A DNA stretch of 64,000 nucleotides from Flagellimonas hymeniacidonis (GCF_008040165.1 NZ_VRUR01000001.1:1073349-1137348), one strand, 5' to 3'. Numbered from the stretch's first letter, positions 44,922 through 58,200 are shown. Made by a program: numbers and translations. Notes: generated from the letters alone by a model not told the origin.

Positions 44922-47153
44922 ATGAAGAAAACTAGTTCATATAATAGCATTCTTGTGATTGTATTCGCATTTATGCTGCTTGGAGCACACTCCTTAAGTG
45001 CACAAGTACTTGAAAAGCCAACAACCGTGTGGACGGCTGCGTGTGCTTCGGATAGCTTTAACCAATACGATGTTAGCTTCAGATGGAACCCGCCCTTGGT
45101 GGATGCTGGAAATGAGTTTATTCTTGAACTATCAGATTCCAATGGAAACTTTGGGTCTCCAAGAGAGCTTACAAGAGTTGGAGACAAAAACACGGATTTT
45201 AATTTTGATTTTCGCTTCACGCTTCCAACAGATGTTAGAGGTGAAAGCTACAAATTGAGGGTACGTAGTACAAGTCCTGTAAAAACAAGTCCTGCTACTG
45301 ACTCATATCCCATGCATTATATTGATTATGGCTCTCCATTACTTATCAGCCAGGATGGCAGCGGAACGATTCCTCCAGGTGGAGCTATTTCTGTTTGCGG
45401 TGGTGGGTCTGTTACACTTTCACCACATAATATCCCCAATGCTAACACCTATCAGTACAATTGGTATAGAAGTGGAACACTATTATCAGAAAAAAGCGAA
45501 AGCATTACGGTATCCACTACAGGGATGTATTATGTTGAGTTAGATTATGGGTCTGTATGTTCAGGTTCTGCAAATACACTTTCCAATACCATTGAAATTT
45601 CAGCGGGCAGTAGTGTGGGAATTGCAATAAATGGTCCTAACGATATTGGGCTATGTCCAGGAGATGCCGGCACCTTAACCACCAATATTACCGGTGTGGG
45701 TCTTACTTACACTTGGTTCAAAGATGGTGCTATCGTGTCCGGACCTACTTTAGAAGGCTCTACATATAATATAAACACAGGAGTCAGTGGTTTTGATGGA
45801 AGTTACGAGGTTGAAGTTGAAGGTGCTGCTGCCTGTTTAGAGCGTTCTGCAGCTGTAACCGTAAGAAATCTTGGAGAGTTTGAAGTAACAAGACAGAATG
45901 AAGAAAATATTGTGTTGTTACCCTCTCAGACAAAAACACTCTCAGTAACGACTACGGCTACTACTCCAACATATCAGTGGTACAAAGATGGATCGCCTGT
46001 TTCCGGTGCCACAAACAGTTCTTTAGACATTACTGAAACAGGAGTGTATTTTGCTAGGGTAACTGAAAATGGAGGAGGTTGTTCAGCTTTACCATTAGAT
46101 TCAGCAAATACTACGGTGGTTTCTCCAGATTCCTTTGAGTTTGTAGTTGCTTATGCCGGAGCGTACACCGAATGTCAAAATACTGGAGCAACCATAAGTC
46201 TTTCCACTATTAATGCAGTTAGCAACTCTGGAGCAAAAACAGATGTTACTGCAGATTTACAATCTTCATTTACCTATCAATGGGTACATGACGGTAATAC
46301 TATTGGAGGAGAAACTTCGAGAACAATTACTGTTTCCAATTTTGAAGACAATGGTGACTATAGACTAGATGGTGTTTTAAACAGCTTTAATGTTTCTTCC
46401 AATGATTTAAACATAAGGTTATCAAAAAATACTTCATTAGAAATAACTTCTAACGGAACTATTCTATGTGAAGGAGCAGATGCCATTGTTTTTAATAGCT
46501 CTGAAAACTTGGCTGATGAAACCTTTGAATGGTTAAAAGATGGTGCTATTATAGATACCTCTTCAGAAACTATTACTGCAGATGAAATAGGAGTTTACCA
46601 ATTAATTATACGGACAAATGACTGCCCAATAGTTTCCAACGAAGTTACCGTACGGACCTTTGATGAATCCTTACTTGTTCTTGACAGTCCTGAAGACATC
46701 ATTATAATAGAAGGTGAAACCGAAACTGTAATGGCAACTGGTGCTGAATCATACGAATGGTTCGACACCAACAATACCTTATTAGGTACACAAGATTCCT
46801 ACAATTTTGAGCTAGAAGGAGAATACCTTTTAGTCGCAAACTTTGGGAACTGTACCATAAACAGAGTTATTACCGTAACCTATAGAGATACCTTTTCCAT
46901 TCCTAATGTAATTACCGCAAATGGTGACGGAATTAATGACCTATGGGTTTTACCAAATACATATTCCAGAGATGAAAATGTTTTGGTAACCATATATGAT
47001 GAAAGAGGGAAAGAGGTTTTTAGCCAATCTAACTACGAAAACAACTGGCCTCAATCTACTACATCATTTAACAAACAAAATATGATCTTTTATTACAGGG
47101 TCACTAGAGGAGGTGAAAACCTTAAACAAGGAACAATAACTGTTATCCGATAA
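44922..47153 (+). CDS. sprC: Gliding motility protein SprC-like, CHU_C C-terminal domain
   Basis: A 743-residue secreted protein. A signal peptide (hydrophobic residues 11-25, LSAQ) is followed by a conserved N-terminal domain and several Ig-like modules, recognisable by repeated YxWYKDG or TFEWLKDG followed by TGVYFARV or IGVYQLII. The last 90 residues form a gliding-motility-associated C-terminal domain (CHU_C): NVITANGDGINDLWVLP, VTIYDERGKEVF, FYYRVTRGG. This type of C-terminal domain is the T9SS export signal. In F. johnsoniae, sprC is the first gene of sprC-sprD-sprB-sprF and supports surface localisation of SprB. The same order here is why I use the name. The stop is 7 bases before sprD. 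Confidence 0.88.
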   Translation: MKKTSSYNSILVIVFAFMLLGAHSLSAQVLEKPTTVWTAACASDSFNQYDVSFRWNPPLVDAGNEFILELSDSNGNFGSPRELTRVGDKNTDFNFDFRFTLPTDVRGESYKLRVRSTSPVKTSPATDSYPMHYIDYGSPLLISQDGSGTIPPGGAISVCGGGSVTLSPHNIPNANTYQYNWYRSGTLLSEKSESITVSTTGMYYVELDYGSVCSGSANTLSNTIEISAGSSVGIAINGPNDIGLCPGDAGTLTTNITGVGLTYTWFKDGAIVSGPTLEGSTYNINTGVSGFDGSYEVEVEGAAACLERSAAVTVRNLGEFEVTRQNEENIVLLPSQTKTLSVTTTATTPTYQWYKDGSPVSGATNSSLDITETGVYFARVTENGGGCSALPLDSANTTVVSPDSFEFVVAYAGAYTECQNTGATISLSTINAVSNSGAKTDVTADLQSSFTYQWVHDGNTIGGETSRTITVSNFEDNGDYRLDGVLNSFNVSSNDLNIRLSKNTSLEITSNGTILCEGADAIVFNSSENLADETFEWLKDGAIIDTSSETITADEIGVYQLIIRTNDCPIVSNEVTVRTFDESLLVLDSPEDIIIIEGETETVMATGAESYEWFDTNNTLLGTQDSYNFELEGEYLLVANFGNCTINRVITVTYRDTFSIPNVITANGDGINDLWVLPNTYSRDENVLVTIYDERGKEVFSQSNYENNWPQSTTSFNKQNMIFYYRVTRGGENLKQGTITVIR

Positions 47154-47160
47154 AACCGAA

Positions 47161-49227
47161 ATGCGCACAAACAAACCCCAACTTTTATTACTCTTCATCC
47201 TTATGCTTTCTTTTTCTGGCTTACGCGGCCAGGAAGAGAATCCGTTTGTGGCGTATGATGTGCCTTCCCAGAACCTGTTAAAGTTCAATAGGTTCCTTAT
47301 AAATCCGACCTTTTCAACGGTACGGGAAGACAAATCGTACATCAATTTATTTCACAGAAACCAATCGGTATCTTTTGATGACAATAACCAAGTTTATTTC
47401 TTAAGTTATAGCGGAAGAGTAGGTGATAGGAGTGGTGTTGGACTAAGTCTGTTCACCAATCGTGAAGGGCTATTCAACAACTTTGGGGTACATGCCAATT
47501 ATGCCTATGGAGTCAAGTTGAGCCCAAAAAGCAATTTCACTTTTGGGGCTAATGTTTCATATTATCAAAGTGCCTTTAATCAAAACAGGGCCAATGCCTT
47601 GGATAATGATCCTTTTTTAAACGGATTGGAAAGTAGTTCTTTAGTTACTTTCCAACCTGGGTTCAATATTTCTTATGGTAATTTTGACTTCGGTGGTTTT
47701 GCCGAAAATCTCTTTGATTACAACCTTAAAACCAGTGAATCGGTTACCGAATTCAATGAGAAAACCTATTCTGGTCACTTACAATATACCCATCAGTTTG
47801 AAAATGCCTCTGGAATATTGGAGCAAGGTAGGCTAATGCCTTTGGCGCGTGTTAGAAAAACAGGGGAGGAAACCATTACGCTTGGTGGAAACCTTATTAT
47901 GGATTTACCAAAATTAGGATGGGTTCAAGCCGGTTATGATGACTTTTATGGCGCCTCTGCCGGACTAGGTTTCAACCTCAACAAAAACCTCTCTATAGGA
48001 TATACAGTAGAAAAAGGACTTAGCAACAACTTTGAAAACTTTGGGGTAAGCCATGAGGTTTCACTAGCGTACTCCTTTACCCCCAACTTAACAGAGGATA
48101 GGGTAATGTTGGAAAAAGAAAATGAGGATTTAGTTGATACGGATACGGTCCCTGAAGAAGATTTAACCCTTTCTGAAAAAGACCTCAAGATTTCCGAATT
48201 AGAATCAAAATTAGCAGAAAACGATGCCATTCTGGATGAACTTTTATTGCGTCAAGATTCTATTGAAACGGCAAGAGAAAGTGATTTGGAAAGAAGGTTT
48301 GAAACCGTAATGCGTATGGTGCGTAGAGAGACAAAAGGGCAAATGCCTCAACTAGAGGAAAAGGCTAAAGAAGTCTATTTTGCCAACATGGACAGCATGG
48401 ATGTTATCGATACCAAACGTCCTTCACAAACGGTCGCTAACCACGGACTTTCCAATACTACTGCCGCCAAAAAAGTTATTCGCTTAAATGATTCTAAAAA
48501 CACCACTGTTGCTTCCAGAAAAACCTCAGTTAAAAGAGATAAAATAGCCAAATCCCCAAGAAAAACTGTTGGACGATTTAGATCTTTCAACATACCTAAT
48601 ATAGAAAGTGGGCACTATCTCATTGCAAATGTCTTTAGAGACCCTCAAAATGTATCTGCATTTTTAGACAAACTACAATCTCAAGGTATAAACGCCGACT
48701 ATTTTGAAAACCCTAAAAACGGACTCAACTATGTATACCTAAAAGGGTTTAGAGATAAAAAAGAGGCCATTGATGCCTACAATACACAGCTTGACGGAAC
48801 TTACCAAGGTGATGCTTGGGTAATGAATGTTCATGGAGTAGATCCATACAACAGTTTCGTAGCTGTAGAAAAAACTACAAAATCCAAATATGGAGACAAT
48901 GCTTTGCATAAAAATGTAAGCAAGACCAAAGGAAATGCTTCTCAAGTCTCTTATAGCACATATAAAATTAACGGGCTAGGTTCTGGTTTTTATATCATCG
49001 CTAACGTTTTTGAAAAAGCCAAGAACGCAAACCGATTTGTAAAAGAACTGAATGCCAAAGGATTAAATGCGAGCTATTTTATAAATCCAGAAAACAACTA
49101 TAGGTACGTGTACCTTAAAAAACATCAGACCTGGACCAATGCGCTCACCTCATACTATTCCAAACTAAATGCTTCGTATGATGACAAAATGTGGATCATG
49201 CGGGTAAAACCAAACTCCAATAGTTAA
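47161..49227 (+). CDS. sprD: SprD-like protein: PorP/SprF-type barrel with C-terminal SPOR-like repeats
   Basis: A 688-residue protein. After a signal peptide (LMLSFSGLRGQ) comes a PorP/SprF-type outer membrane domain: NRFLINPTFSTVREDKSYI, FLSYSGRVGDRSGVGLSLF, FNNFGVHANYAYGVKLS, up to about residue 310. A charged coiled-coil stretch (about 315-430, ISELESKLAENDAILDELLLR) follows, and then two copies of a 75-80-residue SPOR-like unit near 484-560 and 605-688 (GHYLIANVFRDPQN and GFYIIANVFEKAKN). SprD supports SprB function in F. johnsoniae. The stop is one base before the sprB ATG, so translation is coupled. Confidence 0.87.
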   Translation: MRTNKPQLLLLFILMLSFSGLRGQEENPFVAYDVPSQNLLKFNRFLINPTFSTVREDKSYINLFHRNQSVSFDDNNQVYFLSYSGRVGDRSGVGLSLFTNREGLFNNFGVHANYAYGVKLSPKSNFTFGANVSYYQSAFNQNRANALDNDPFLNGLESSSLVTFQPGFNISYGNFDFGGFAENLFDYNLKTSESVTEFNEKTYSGHLQYTHQFENASGILEQGRLMPLARVRKTGEETITLGGNLIMDLPKLGWVQAGYDDFYGASAGLGFNLNKNLSIGYTVEKGLSNNFENFGVSHEVSLAYSFTPNLTEDRVMLEKENEDLVDTDTVPEEDLTLSEKDLKISELESKLAENDAILDELLLRQDSIETARESDLERRFETVMRMVRRETKGQMPQLEEKAKEVYFANMDSMDVIDTKRPSQTVANHGLSNTTAAKKVIRLNDSKNTTVASRKTSVKRDKIAKSPRKTVGRFRSFNIPNIESGHYLIANVFRDPQNVSAFLDKLQSQGINADYFENPKNGLNYVYLKGFRDKKEAIDAYNTQLDGTYQGDAWVMNVHGVDPYNSFVAVEKTTKSKYGDNALHKNVSKTKGNASQVSYSTYKINGLGSGFYIIANVFEKAKNANRFVKELNAKGLNASYFINPENNYRYVYLKKHQTWTNALTSYYSKLNASYDDKMWIMRVKPNSNS
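48609..49220 (+). repeat. Tandem SPOR-like repeat in SprD
   Basis: Two protein repeats share GxYxIANVF, then AFLDKLQSQGINADYFENP or RFVKELNAKGLNASYFINP, YRYVYLK or LNYVYLK, and WVMNV or WIMRV. They are separated by about 40 residues. SPOR folds often bind denuded glycan, but the match here is by pattern only. Confidence 0.7.
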
Positions 49228-49228
49228 A

Positions 49229-52200
49229 ATGACCAATCATTTTCTCAAAACAGTTCTGTGCCTAATTGGCATATGCTTGATAGGCTTTAAAGGCCAATCT
49301 CAAGATGTGCCCTTTACTCCAAGACTTACGGATGGTGGCAACTCCTATATAAACATTAAAGGTGACTATACTTTTCTTTCGAATAGTGTCATGAACCGTG
49401 TATTTTCAGATGGTACAGGAGTTAATACGCCATATAATGGAAACGGAAGTAACAACAGTTTGCATGTTGAATATGTAGATATCGATTCAGACCCAACAAC
49501 CTTTAATTCCAGTAGTTCCACACTCTCTGTTCCAGATTGTTCGCAAATTTATTGGGCAGGTCTATATTGGGCAGGAAATTATGATGTGGAGCGGGACGGT
49601 GACCACAGAAGTAGATACGTTCACACCTATACAGACGATAGTAATCATTACGATGTAACCTCTGTTAAATTTCGAGTTCCAGGAGGTAGTTATATTGACC
49701 TCACCGCAGACAACAATCCAGATCCTGTTGGAGATGAAGATGCCATTATTGTTGATGGTTATAACACCATATCCAATGATCCATACGTATGTTATAAAAA
49801 CGTAACATCCCACTTACAGGCCCTTGCAGATCCTGATGGAGAATATTTTGTGGCCAATGTAAGAGGGACAAGAGGAGCAACCAGCTATGGTGCTGCCGGA
49901 TGGACATTAGTGGTCATTTATGAAAACCCTACCCTAACTGGAAAATACATATCTGTTTTTGACGGTTATGAAGGTGTAACAACACAATCTGGTAACAGCA
50001 CAGCGGATATCACGGTTTCTGGTTTTAACACCATTCCTGTTGGACCTGTAAATGCGCGAATCGGTGTAAGTACGTTAGAGGGAGAGACTTCGCTATCTGG
50101 CGATACCTTTGGTATTATTTCCAATAGTAGTGCCTCTTTTACGGACATCTCAAATGCTGCAAATCCTGATGATAACTTTTTCAATTCAACCATTTCAGAA
50201 GATGGCGCCAATGTTACTACACGAAATATAAACAGTACCAATGCCATCGGTTTCGATTCCGATGTTTTTGATCTGAACAACCCTGGCAATAGTATCATTG
50301 ACAACGGTGATACCAGTGCCACGCTTAGGCTTGGAACCAGCGGTGACTGGTTTGCTTCTTTCTTGGTAACCTTTGGGGTAGAAATTATTGAGCCCGACAT
50401 CGTTCTGGAGAAAAAAGTTGAGGATATCGGAGGTACTGATATTACTGGCCAAGGTGTTAATCTGGGCCAAGTTTTAGATTATGTACTGTCCTTTGTGAAC
50501 ACTGGTAATGATGATGCAACCAATTACACCATTCGAGATGTACTACCTGCCAATGTAACTTTGGATGAAACCACTATTACCATGCCAGCTGGTGTTACCT
50601 ATACCTATAATGCGGCTACAAGAGAGGTTGTGTTTAGTATTCCAGATAATTTGGTGGAAGAAGGAGACCCCGTTTCAGAAATAAGAATGCGGGTACAAGT
50701 GGCTGAAAACTGTTTTGATTTTGTGGATGCCTGTACCGATATTATCCAAAACCTTGCATATTCCACATATGAAGGTGTGATAAATGCCAACCAAATCAGT
50801 GATGACCCCAGTGTATCAGACTTTGATGATTGTGGATTTACAACACCTGGAGCCACCAACTTTTTATTAGATGATTTATCCGCTTGTAATTTTACAAGAA
50901 CCGTTTTACAATGTGGTGCTAGCGTAGTACTAGATGCGGGTGATAACTTTGATAACTACATCTGGTACAGAGATGAAAATGGAGATAATCTAATTGATGC
51001 TGGTGACACCGTTCTAAATGATGGAGACCCAGACGGCGACCCAAGTACGCTACTGGTAAATGAGGCTGCCACTTATATTGTTGATAAGCAAGTTGCTGAC
51101 CCATGTAAAGATTTCACAGAAATTATTCTGGTTGAGCTTTTTGGAGCTACACAATCCAATCCAATTTCTGCATTGGTAAATGATACCACAAATACTGTTG
51201 ATGGTGAAGTTTTAATCTGCCCAAATGACGGTTCAGAACTACCAGAAATTTTCCTTTGCGGATTAAATGACACCGAATTAATCCAGATAAATATTCCGGA
51301 TGCGGATAGTATTGTTTGGGAACAATTGGATGATGCCAGCTGTGCCGCTGCAACTCCAAATTGTGCAAATACCAACAATGGCTGTACCTGGAATTCTGTG
51401 GGTGCGGGAAGTGATTTTCTTGCCTCAGACGCTGGTGAATATAGACTTGTGATCAACTATCAAAATGGTTGTTTCAGTCGTTTCTACTTCAATATTTTCA
51501 AAAACCCGTTGGATCCTCAGTACAATTCAAGGGATATTATTTGTTCTACAGATGGTAACATCACAGTAACAAATATGCCATTGGATTACGAGTACCGCCT
51601 AATAGACCAGGCAACCGGAAATGTGGTGGTTGGGTACAATTCAAATCCAAGCTTTGACATTACCACCAATGGTGCCTACACTGTTGAAATGAGACAACAA
51701 GGTGTTGTTGATGGTTGTGTGTTCATCTTGGACAATATCGGTATTCTTGATAGGGATTTTCAGGTAGATGTTACCACAAGAGATACTGATTGTAATGGCC
51801 TTGGAGAAATAGGAATTTCCATTCTTAATGTAGAAGCCCAATACTATTATGAAATCTCCCAAGGAGGGACAATCGTAGATACTTTTGGACCATCCAACGA
51901 CAACAACTATACCTTTGAAAATCTAAATGATGGGGTATATGATGTTGCTATTTCTACAGATGATGGTTGTGCGTACACAGAGCAGGTAACCATCAACGAT
52001 GTAACAGATTTAGCAGTTACCGCCCTAACAACAAAAAATATAGACTGTACTGATGGTATCATTACAGTTACGGGCACAGGTGGTTTTCCAAATCCAGATT
52101 ATGCCTATGCAATATGGAGCTACAATGGAGTTGATTTGTATACTGCCGTTGCGGACATACCGGGTGGTGCATATCAAGTAGCAAACGATTTCACCTTCAC

Positions 52201-55200
52201 TAATGGCGAAGAAGGAGACTATGAATTTATTGTAGTAGATGGCAACAACTGTTCCTTTATCTCAAACAGTGTTTCTATTGTTGTTGCTCCTTCTGTGGAA
52301 TACACTACTTCATTTACGGATGAGACCTGTTTCGGTATTGCTGATGGAACATTTACAGTAAATGTTACCAACTCAAATGGATATAGTTTATCATACACCC
52401 TAACGTATCCTGATACCTCAACGGCGACAAATACTTCTGGCTCGTTTACTGGCTTACCGCAAGGGGCATATTCCTTGGCCATTACGCAAGCCCAAGGCGC
52501 TGTATCTTGTGACTTTCCAGAAACTTTCACTATTGGTGGACCAGCGTCCGGTGTAACAGCGAATGCTGTATTAATTCAAGACTATACATGCTTGCAAGAT
52601 GGAATCATAGAAGCGCAAAATGTTGTTGGTGGTACCGCTCCATATGAGTACAGTATTGACGGTGTAAACTTCGTTAACGGGGTTGGAGCAGAACGTTTTT
52701 CCAATCTTACAAACGGTGCACATACCATTACTATAAGAGATGCTAACAATTGTGTTATTACAACAAACACAATTACCTTAGATCCTCTAAATCCGCCAAC
52801 AGATTTAACCTTTTCAGCTTCAACACCTAGCTGCCCTGCGTTAACATCAGATGTTACCGTAACTGCTGTTAACGGAAATGCACCTTTTGTATTTGAAATT
52901 ACAGCTCCAGCACCGGTTGCTGCTACCTCGATTACTGGCAACAATGCCGATTTTGATGGCCTTGCTCCTGGAACATACTCTTTTAGGGTAACAGACAATA
53001 AAGGCTGTGTTTACAACGAAACTTTTACAATAGATCCTGTCTCAGAAATAACAGTTGTTGGACAATTGGTAAGTAACATTACCTGCTTTACAGATACCGA
53101 TGGCGAACTTTTGTTTACCGTAGCAGATTTTAATACCGATTTCGATTATAGTGTTACGGGTCCTGCAAACTTTTCAGGAAATGCACAAACCAACGGTTCT
53201 ATTTCATTGAACGGTTTAGACGACGGAACCTATACTATTGTAGTTACAGATAACTTAACAACCTGTACAGCGACAGCAAATGTGACCATAAATGCTCCTC
53301 CAGCAGCGCTAACAATAAGTGCTTCAGAAACACAACCTACATGTCCAACAGACGGTAGTGTCTCCCTGACATCAACAGGCGGATGGGGTGGCAATACCTT
53401 TACACTGACCAATCCAGACACCACTCCTTTTGGAACCAATGCCACAGGAGCTTTTGTTGGATTGACACAAACAGGGACATACACGGCTTCTGTTATAGAT
53501 GCAAATGGATGTGTTGAGACAACAACCTTTAATCTTGATCCAGCAGTTGCACCCATACTTGCTATTGTTCCAAACGATACTTGTTATGATGATGCGGTTG
53601 GACTAACGCTTACAGCAAACGTAACATCTGGTGGTGATGGTAATTATGAGTACAGTCTTAATGGTGGTGCCTATGGAACAAATAATGTATTCACAGGATT
53701 GACCGACGGTACCTACACCATTGATGTTAGGGACGGCAAAAGTTGTACAGATTCAGCTTCAATTACTATAAATCCAGAATTAAGTGTAATTGCATCAGCG
53801 CCAAATATTACGGCATGTGCGACCAGCACCAACGTAAACATTACGGCAGTAGGCGGAGATAATAATTATGTATATGCCATTGTCGGTGACGGAGTCGCTC
53901 CGGTACCAGGTGATTTTGCAACAACAAACCCTGTGAGCATAACAGGCGCAGGAGACTATGATGTTTATGTTCGAGACAATGCTGGTAATGCTGGTTTTTG
54001 TGAGTCTTCTTTTGACCTAACTATTGTACAAGATGCTCCATTGTCATTATCAATTGTTGATACGGGAATTCAATGTAGTGGAGAAGCTCAGGCAACCATT
54101 ACCATTACAGCATCAGGAGGAGAAGCTCCTTATGAATATAGTATTGATAACGGAACAACATATCAAACTTCAAACACTTTTGTCAACCAACCAGCCGGAA
54201 ACTTTGACATAAGAGTAAGAGATGCCAATAATTGTGATATCTCACAAGCATATAATATTACAGAACCCTTTACACTTTCCGCTTCGGCCGCTGTAACACA
54301 GTTGGCAGAATGTAACCCGGGGCTCGGGGCTGAGGTAAGAATAACAAATGCTATTGGAGGTACAGCACCATATGAATATAGCTTTGATGGAGGTACAAAT
54401 TATGGCGCTAGCGCCATAGGTTTTCTGCTTCCAGGAACCCATACTTTGTTGATTAGGGATGCTAATAACTGTACATTCCCAATGACAGTTACCATTGATC
54501 CAGAGCCAACTCCACCAGGTGTAACAACCGCAATAGATTATGAATGTGATGGAGAAGGGATAATTACAATAACTCCTGATAATCCAGGATACAGTTATAC
54601 TTACGAAATTGATGCGACCCCAAACACCCCAAGCACTTCTAATGTGTTCAATAATGTGTTGGTAGGGTCACATACCATTAGCGTTAATTATACAAACAAT
54701 ACACCCCCAGCGCCAAGTGTTCTGCTTACGGAAGATTTTGGTACTGGGCCCAACATATCAATCCCCGAAGTTGATACTGCTTTTTACTGTTATGAATCGC
54801 AGGATGCCTCCTTGGGTACATGTCCCGATGCCAATTTCCAGATCAACGATCTACAATATAGTGTTACCAATAACATTGTTGCGCCTTTTGGTGCTTGGAT
54901 AAGTCCAAACGATGCGTCACTGACTCCTAATGGAAGGTACTTAGCCGTTAACGTTGGTGACCCAGGTGTTAACACTGTAGTTTATTTTAAAGAGGATGTA
55001 GAAGTTATTCCGAATCGTGACGTCGAGTTTTCATTGGCTGTATTTAATTTAGTACGACAAGGCAGAAATCTTATTGAACCAAATATTCTTGTAGAGCTTG
55101 TAGATCCATTTGGAGCTGTAATCTCAAGCGGAACCACAGGTTTAATTCCTGAAAACACTGGGCCAAATGACTGGCAAAATCTTACTATTCCTGCATTAAA

Positions 55201-58200
55201 TCCTGGTGCCAATACTACTATAGATATTGTTATAAGAACCATTGCGACAGGAACAAACGGAAATGATGTTGCCATTGATAATATACAAGCTACCCAAACT
55301 CCTGAAGTTTGCGCTGGAACTTTAACAGTCGATGTTGAAGTTGAAGACGGAAATGCATTTGGAGCAGCAATAACTGCCTTTTCAGAAATCACATGTAATG
55401 GAGCCAGTGATGGGTCTATCACTTTTGAAGTAGAAAATTTTGATGCCGTAAACGGTTTTGAATATAGATTAGGAGGCGTAGGACCATATACTACGGCTTT
55501 TGCTAGTCCAGTAACCATTTCAAGCCTTGCACCAGCAACTCCTCATAACATTGAGGTTAGGGATGTCTTGGACAATACCTGTTCAATTCCTTTATCACAA
55601 GCATTATCAGAGCCTGTGGTTCTTGAGACCACAGCTGTAATCTCAGATGGTATAACCTGTATAAATGGAGGTGCTACCATTACTGCATCTGTTTCTGGAG
55701 GAACACCGGCATATGAGTACCAATTAGAAGATGGTGTTGGCGGAGTTATCACTGCCTACCAAAATTCAACTATATTCTCAGGTCTTGCTGCCGGAGATTA
55801 TATCGTACGCGCAAGAGATGCAAATCTTTGTGAAGATCCAATAGATACCGCACTTACAGTTGCTCCTTTTATTCCCGTCACTTATACTTTCACCGCTTGT
55901 TATGGTGGAAATAATGATGGTACCATCCAAATAGATGTTACTGCGGGTAATAATGACTATGAATTTAGTTTAGATGGAGGCCCTTGGGTAACACCAACTC
56001 CATCAACTGCAACAACACATACGTTTACAAATCTTCCATCTGGAAATTACACCATTAATGTAAGGGATGGTTTTGGATGTACAGGGACATTGGAAAATGT
56101 TACCATACACCCAGCTCCAACTATTGATGTTGTTGATATCAGCACTTGTGCGGACGGAAGTATAACCGTTACTGCACCAGCGGCCTTAACTAACTTGGAA
56201 TATGCTTTTGTGCCAACAACAACAAGTCCTGCGGGCTTATTCTCTGCGACAAACACCTTTGCTGTAACAACAGGAAATGATGGTGATTATGATGTTCATG
56301 TTAGAGATACTTCCGCTTCAAATGCATATTGCAATTACGTTGAGACAGTAACTGTTAACCCTGCTACCCCATTAACCGTAACCAACACCCCAACAGACCC
56401 TCTTTGTCATGATGGTACTGGTTCTATTCTTGTGGATATTACCTCAGGAATAAGTCCATACACCATTCAAATTATTGATCTGGATAATGCTGGAGCATCT
56501 GACCAAACAGACACAAATGTCTTGGTTAGTAGTAGAACGTATTTCAATCTAATGCCTGGGGATTACACGATCAATGTAACCGATGCTACAGGTTGTACCG
56601 TTTCTGAAACACCGGTAACTGTTACAAATCCCGATGAGCTAACTGCTACAATTATAGGACAAACTCCAACAAATTGTACTGGTTTGCCCAGTGAGTTTGG
56701 TTTTGATTTTACAGCTTACCCAGCCACTTTAGGAACCATTCAGTTTAGTGATGACGGTGGAACGACATGGGTGGTTAATACAACTCCTGGAACAACAGAT
56801 CAATTTAGAGGATATAACTCGGGTGATATCGTAAATCCTTCTATGAGAATTGTAGATGGATCAAATAATACGGTATGTCAAACTGATTTCCCACCGTTCA
56901 TTATTCCCTACCCTCTAGATGATTTGGACATAACTATTGCGGCAATAATTGTTAACTGTAATGAGTTACAGGTAACTGTGACTGGTGATAACGGAACAGA
57001 TCCATATGAGTATACATATACTGATGACCCTGCAAACTTTGATCCATCCACCGCTACATGGACAGCTCAATTACCCAGGGGAACATCTCACACTTTTGTT
57101 GGACTGGTACCTGGTAGAACTTATACATTCTATGTAAGAGATGATGTAGGGTGTGTTAGACAAAGTAATACAAATGTAAATGACTTGATTACCATTCCGT
57201 TGGACATAACTTCTGTCATTACGCCTTCCTGTGATGGTGCTAATAATGGAAGTATCACCTATACCGTAACAGATACTCAAGCACCATTTGGACCACAATT
57301 TAGATGGGAAGTTTTTGATATGAGCACTGGAGTTCCAGTCTCCGTAACCAGTAGTGGTGGAAATGTTGCATTTTCATCACCACAAAATGTTACTATACCA
57401 GGCTTAGGTACAGGAAATTATTTTATTGAAGTAGTTGAAGTTGATGGCGTTGGTGTTGATAGTTGTATTGGCGCAACAGAAAACGAATTATTAGAAGAAT
57501 TAGACCCATTAACAGGAACGCCCGTAGCGCTTCAAAATATAAGTTGTGATACTCCTGGATTGATTCAGGTTCAAAGCCCATTTGGTGGTGGCGGTACTTA
57601 CACGTATACTGTAACCGGACCTGCTCCTTTTGTTACAATCGTATCTACATCAGATAACCCAATAGAGATTCCTGCAAACTCACCTGCCGGAAATTATCAT
57701 GTGACCATGGAGGATCAATATGGTTGTTCTGCACCTTTAGGAAATGTTGCATTGACACTTACTCCAAACCCAACCATTGACGCAATTGCTGTTGATAACT
57801 GCTCTAATCCGTCAACAGTTACCATAACGGCAACAAGCGGTGCGGCACAAGTATTGTACTCTTTAGACAATGGCGCAACATACGAAGACAATGCAGGTGT
57901 GTTTAATAATGTAACGGCAGGAACATATAATGTTGCTATTTTGGATAGTAATGGTTGTTCTGCAACAAGCACAGTAACTGTTCATCCTGTTCTAGAGGTA
58001 GATATTGCCCTTACAAAATTGTTGGATTGTTCTGGAGCTCCAGATGATGCCCAAATTACCATAGAAGTCCTTTCTGGTTCTGGTGACAATTTAGGTTTTG
58101 CTGGAAGTTATGATTACGAAATTACTGATGGTACGGGTACTGTGGTGGCCAAAACAGCATTGCTTAGCAATCCTTTTGTTTTCAACACTACTACACCAGA

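Noticed and set aside
54982-55518. 178-codon open frame antisense to sprB
   Set aside because: It lies wholly within sprB on the other strand and reflects codon bias of the sense gene. No promoter or signature is visible. The same holds for other antisense frames inside sprB.
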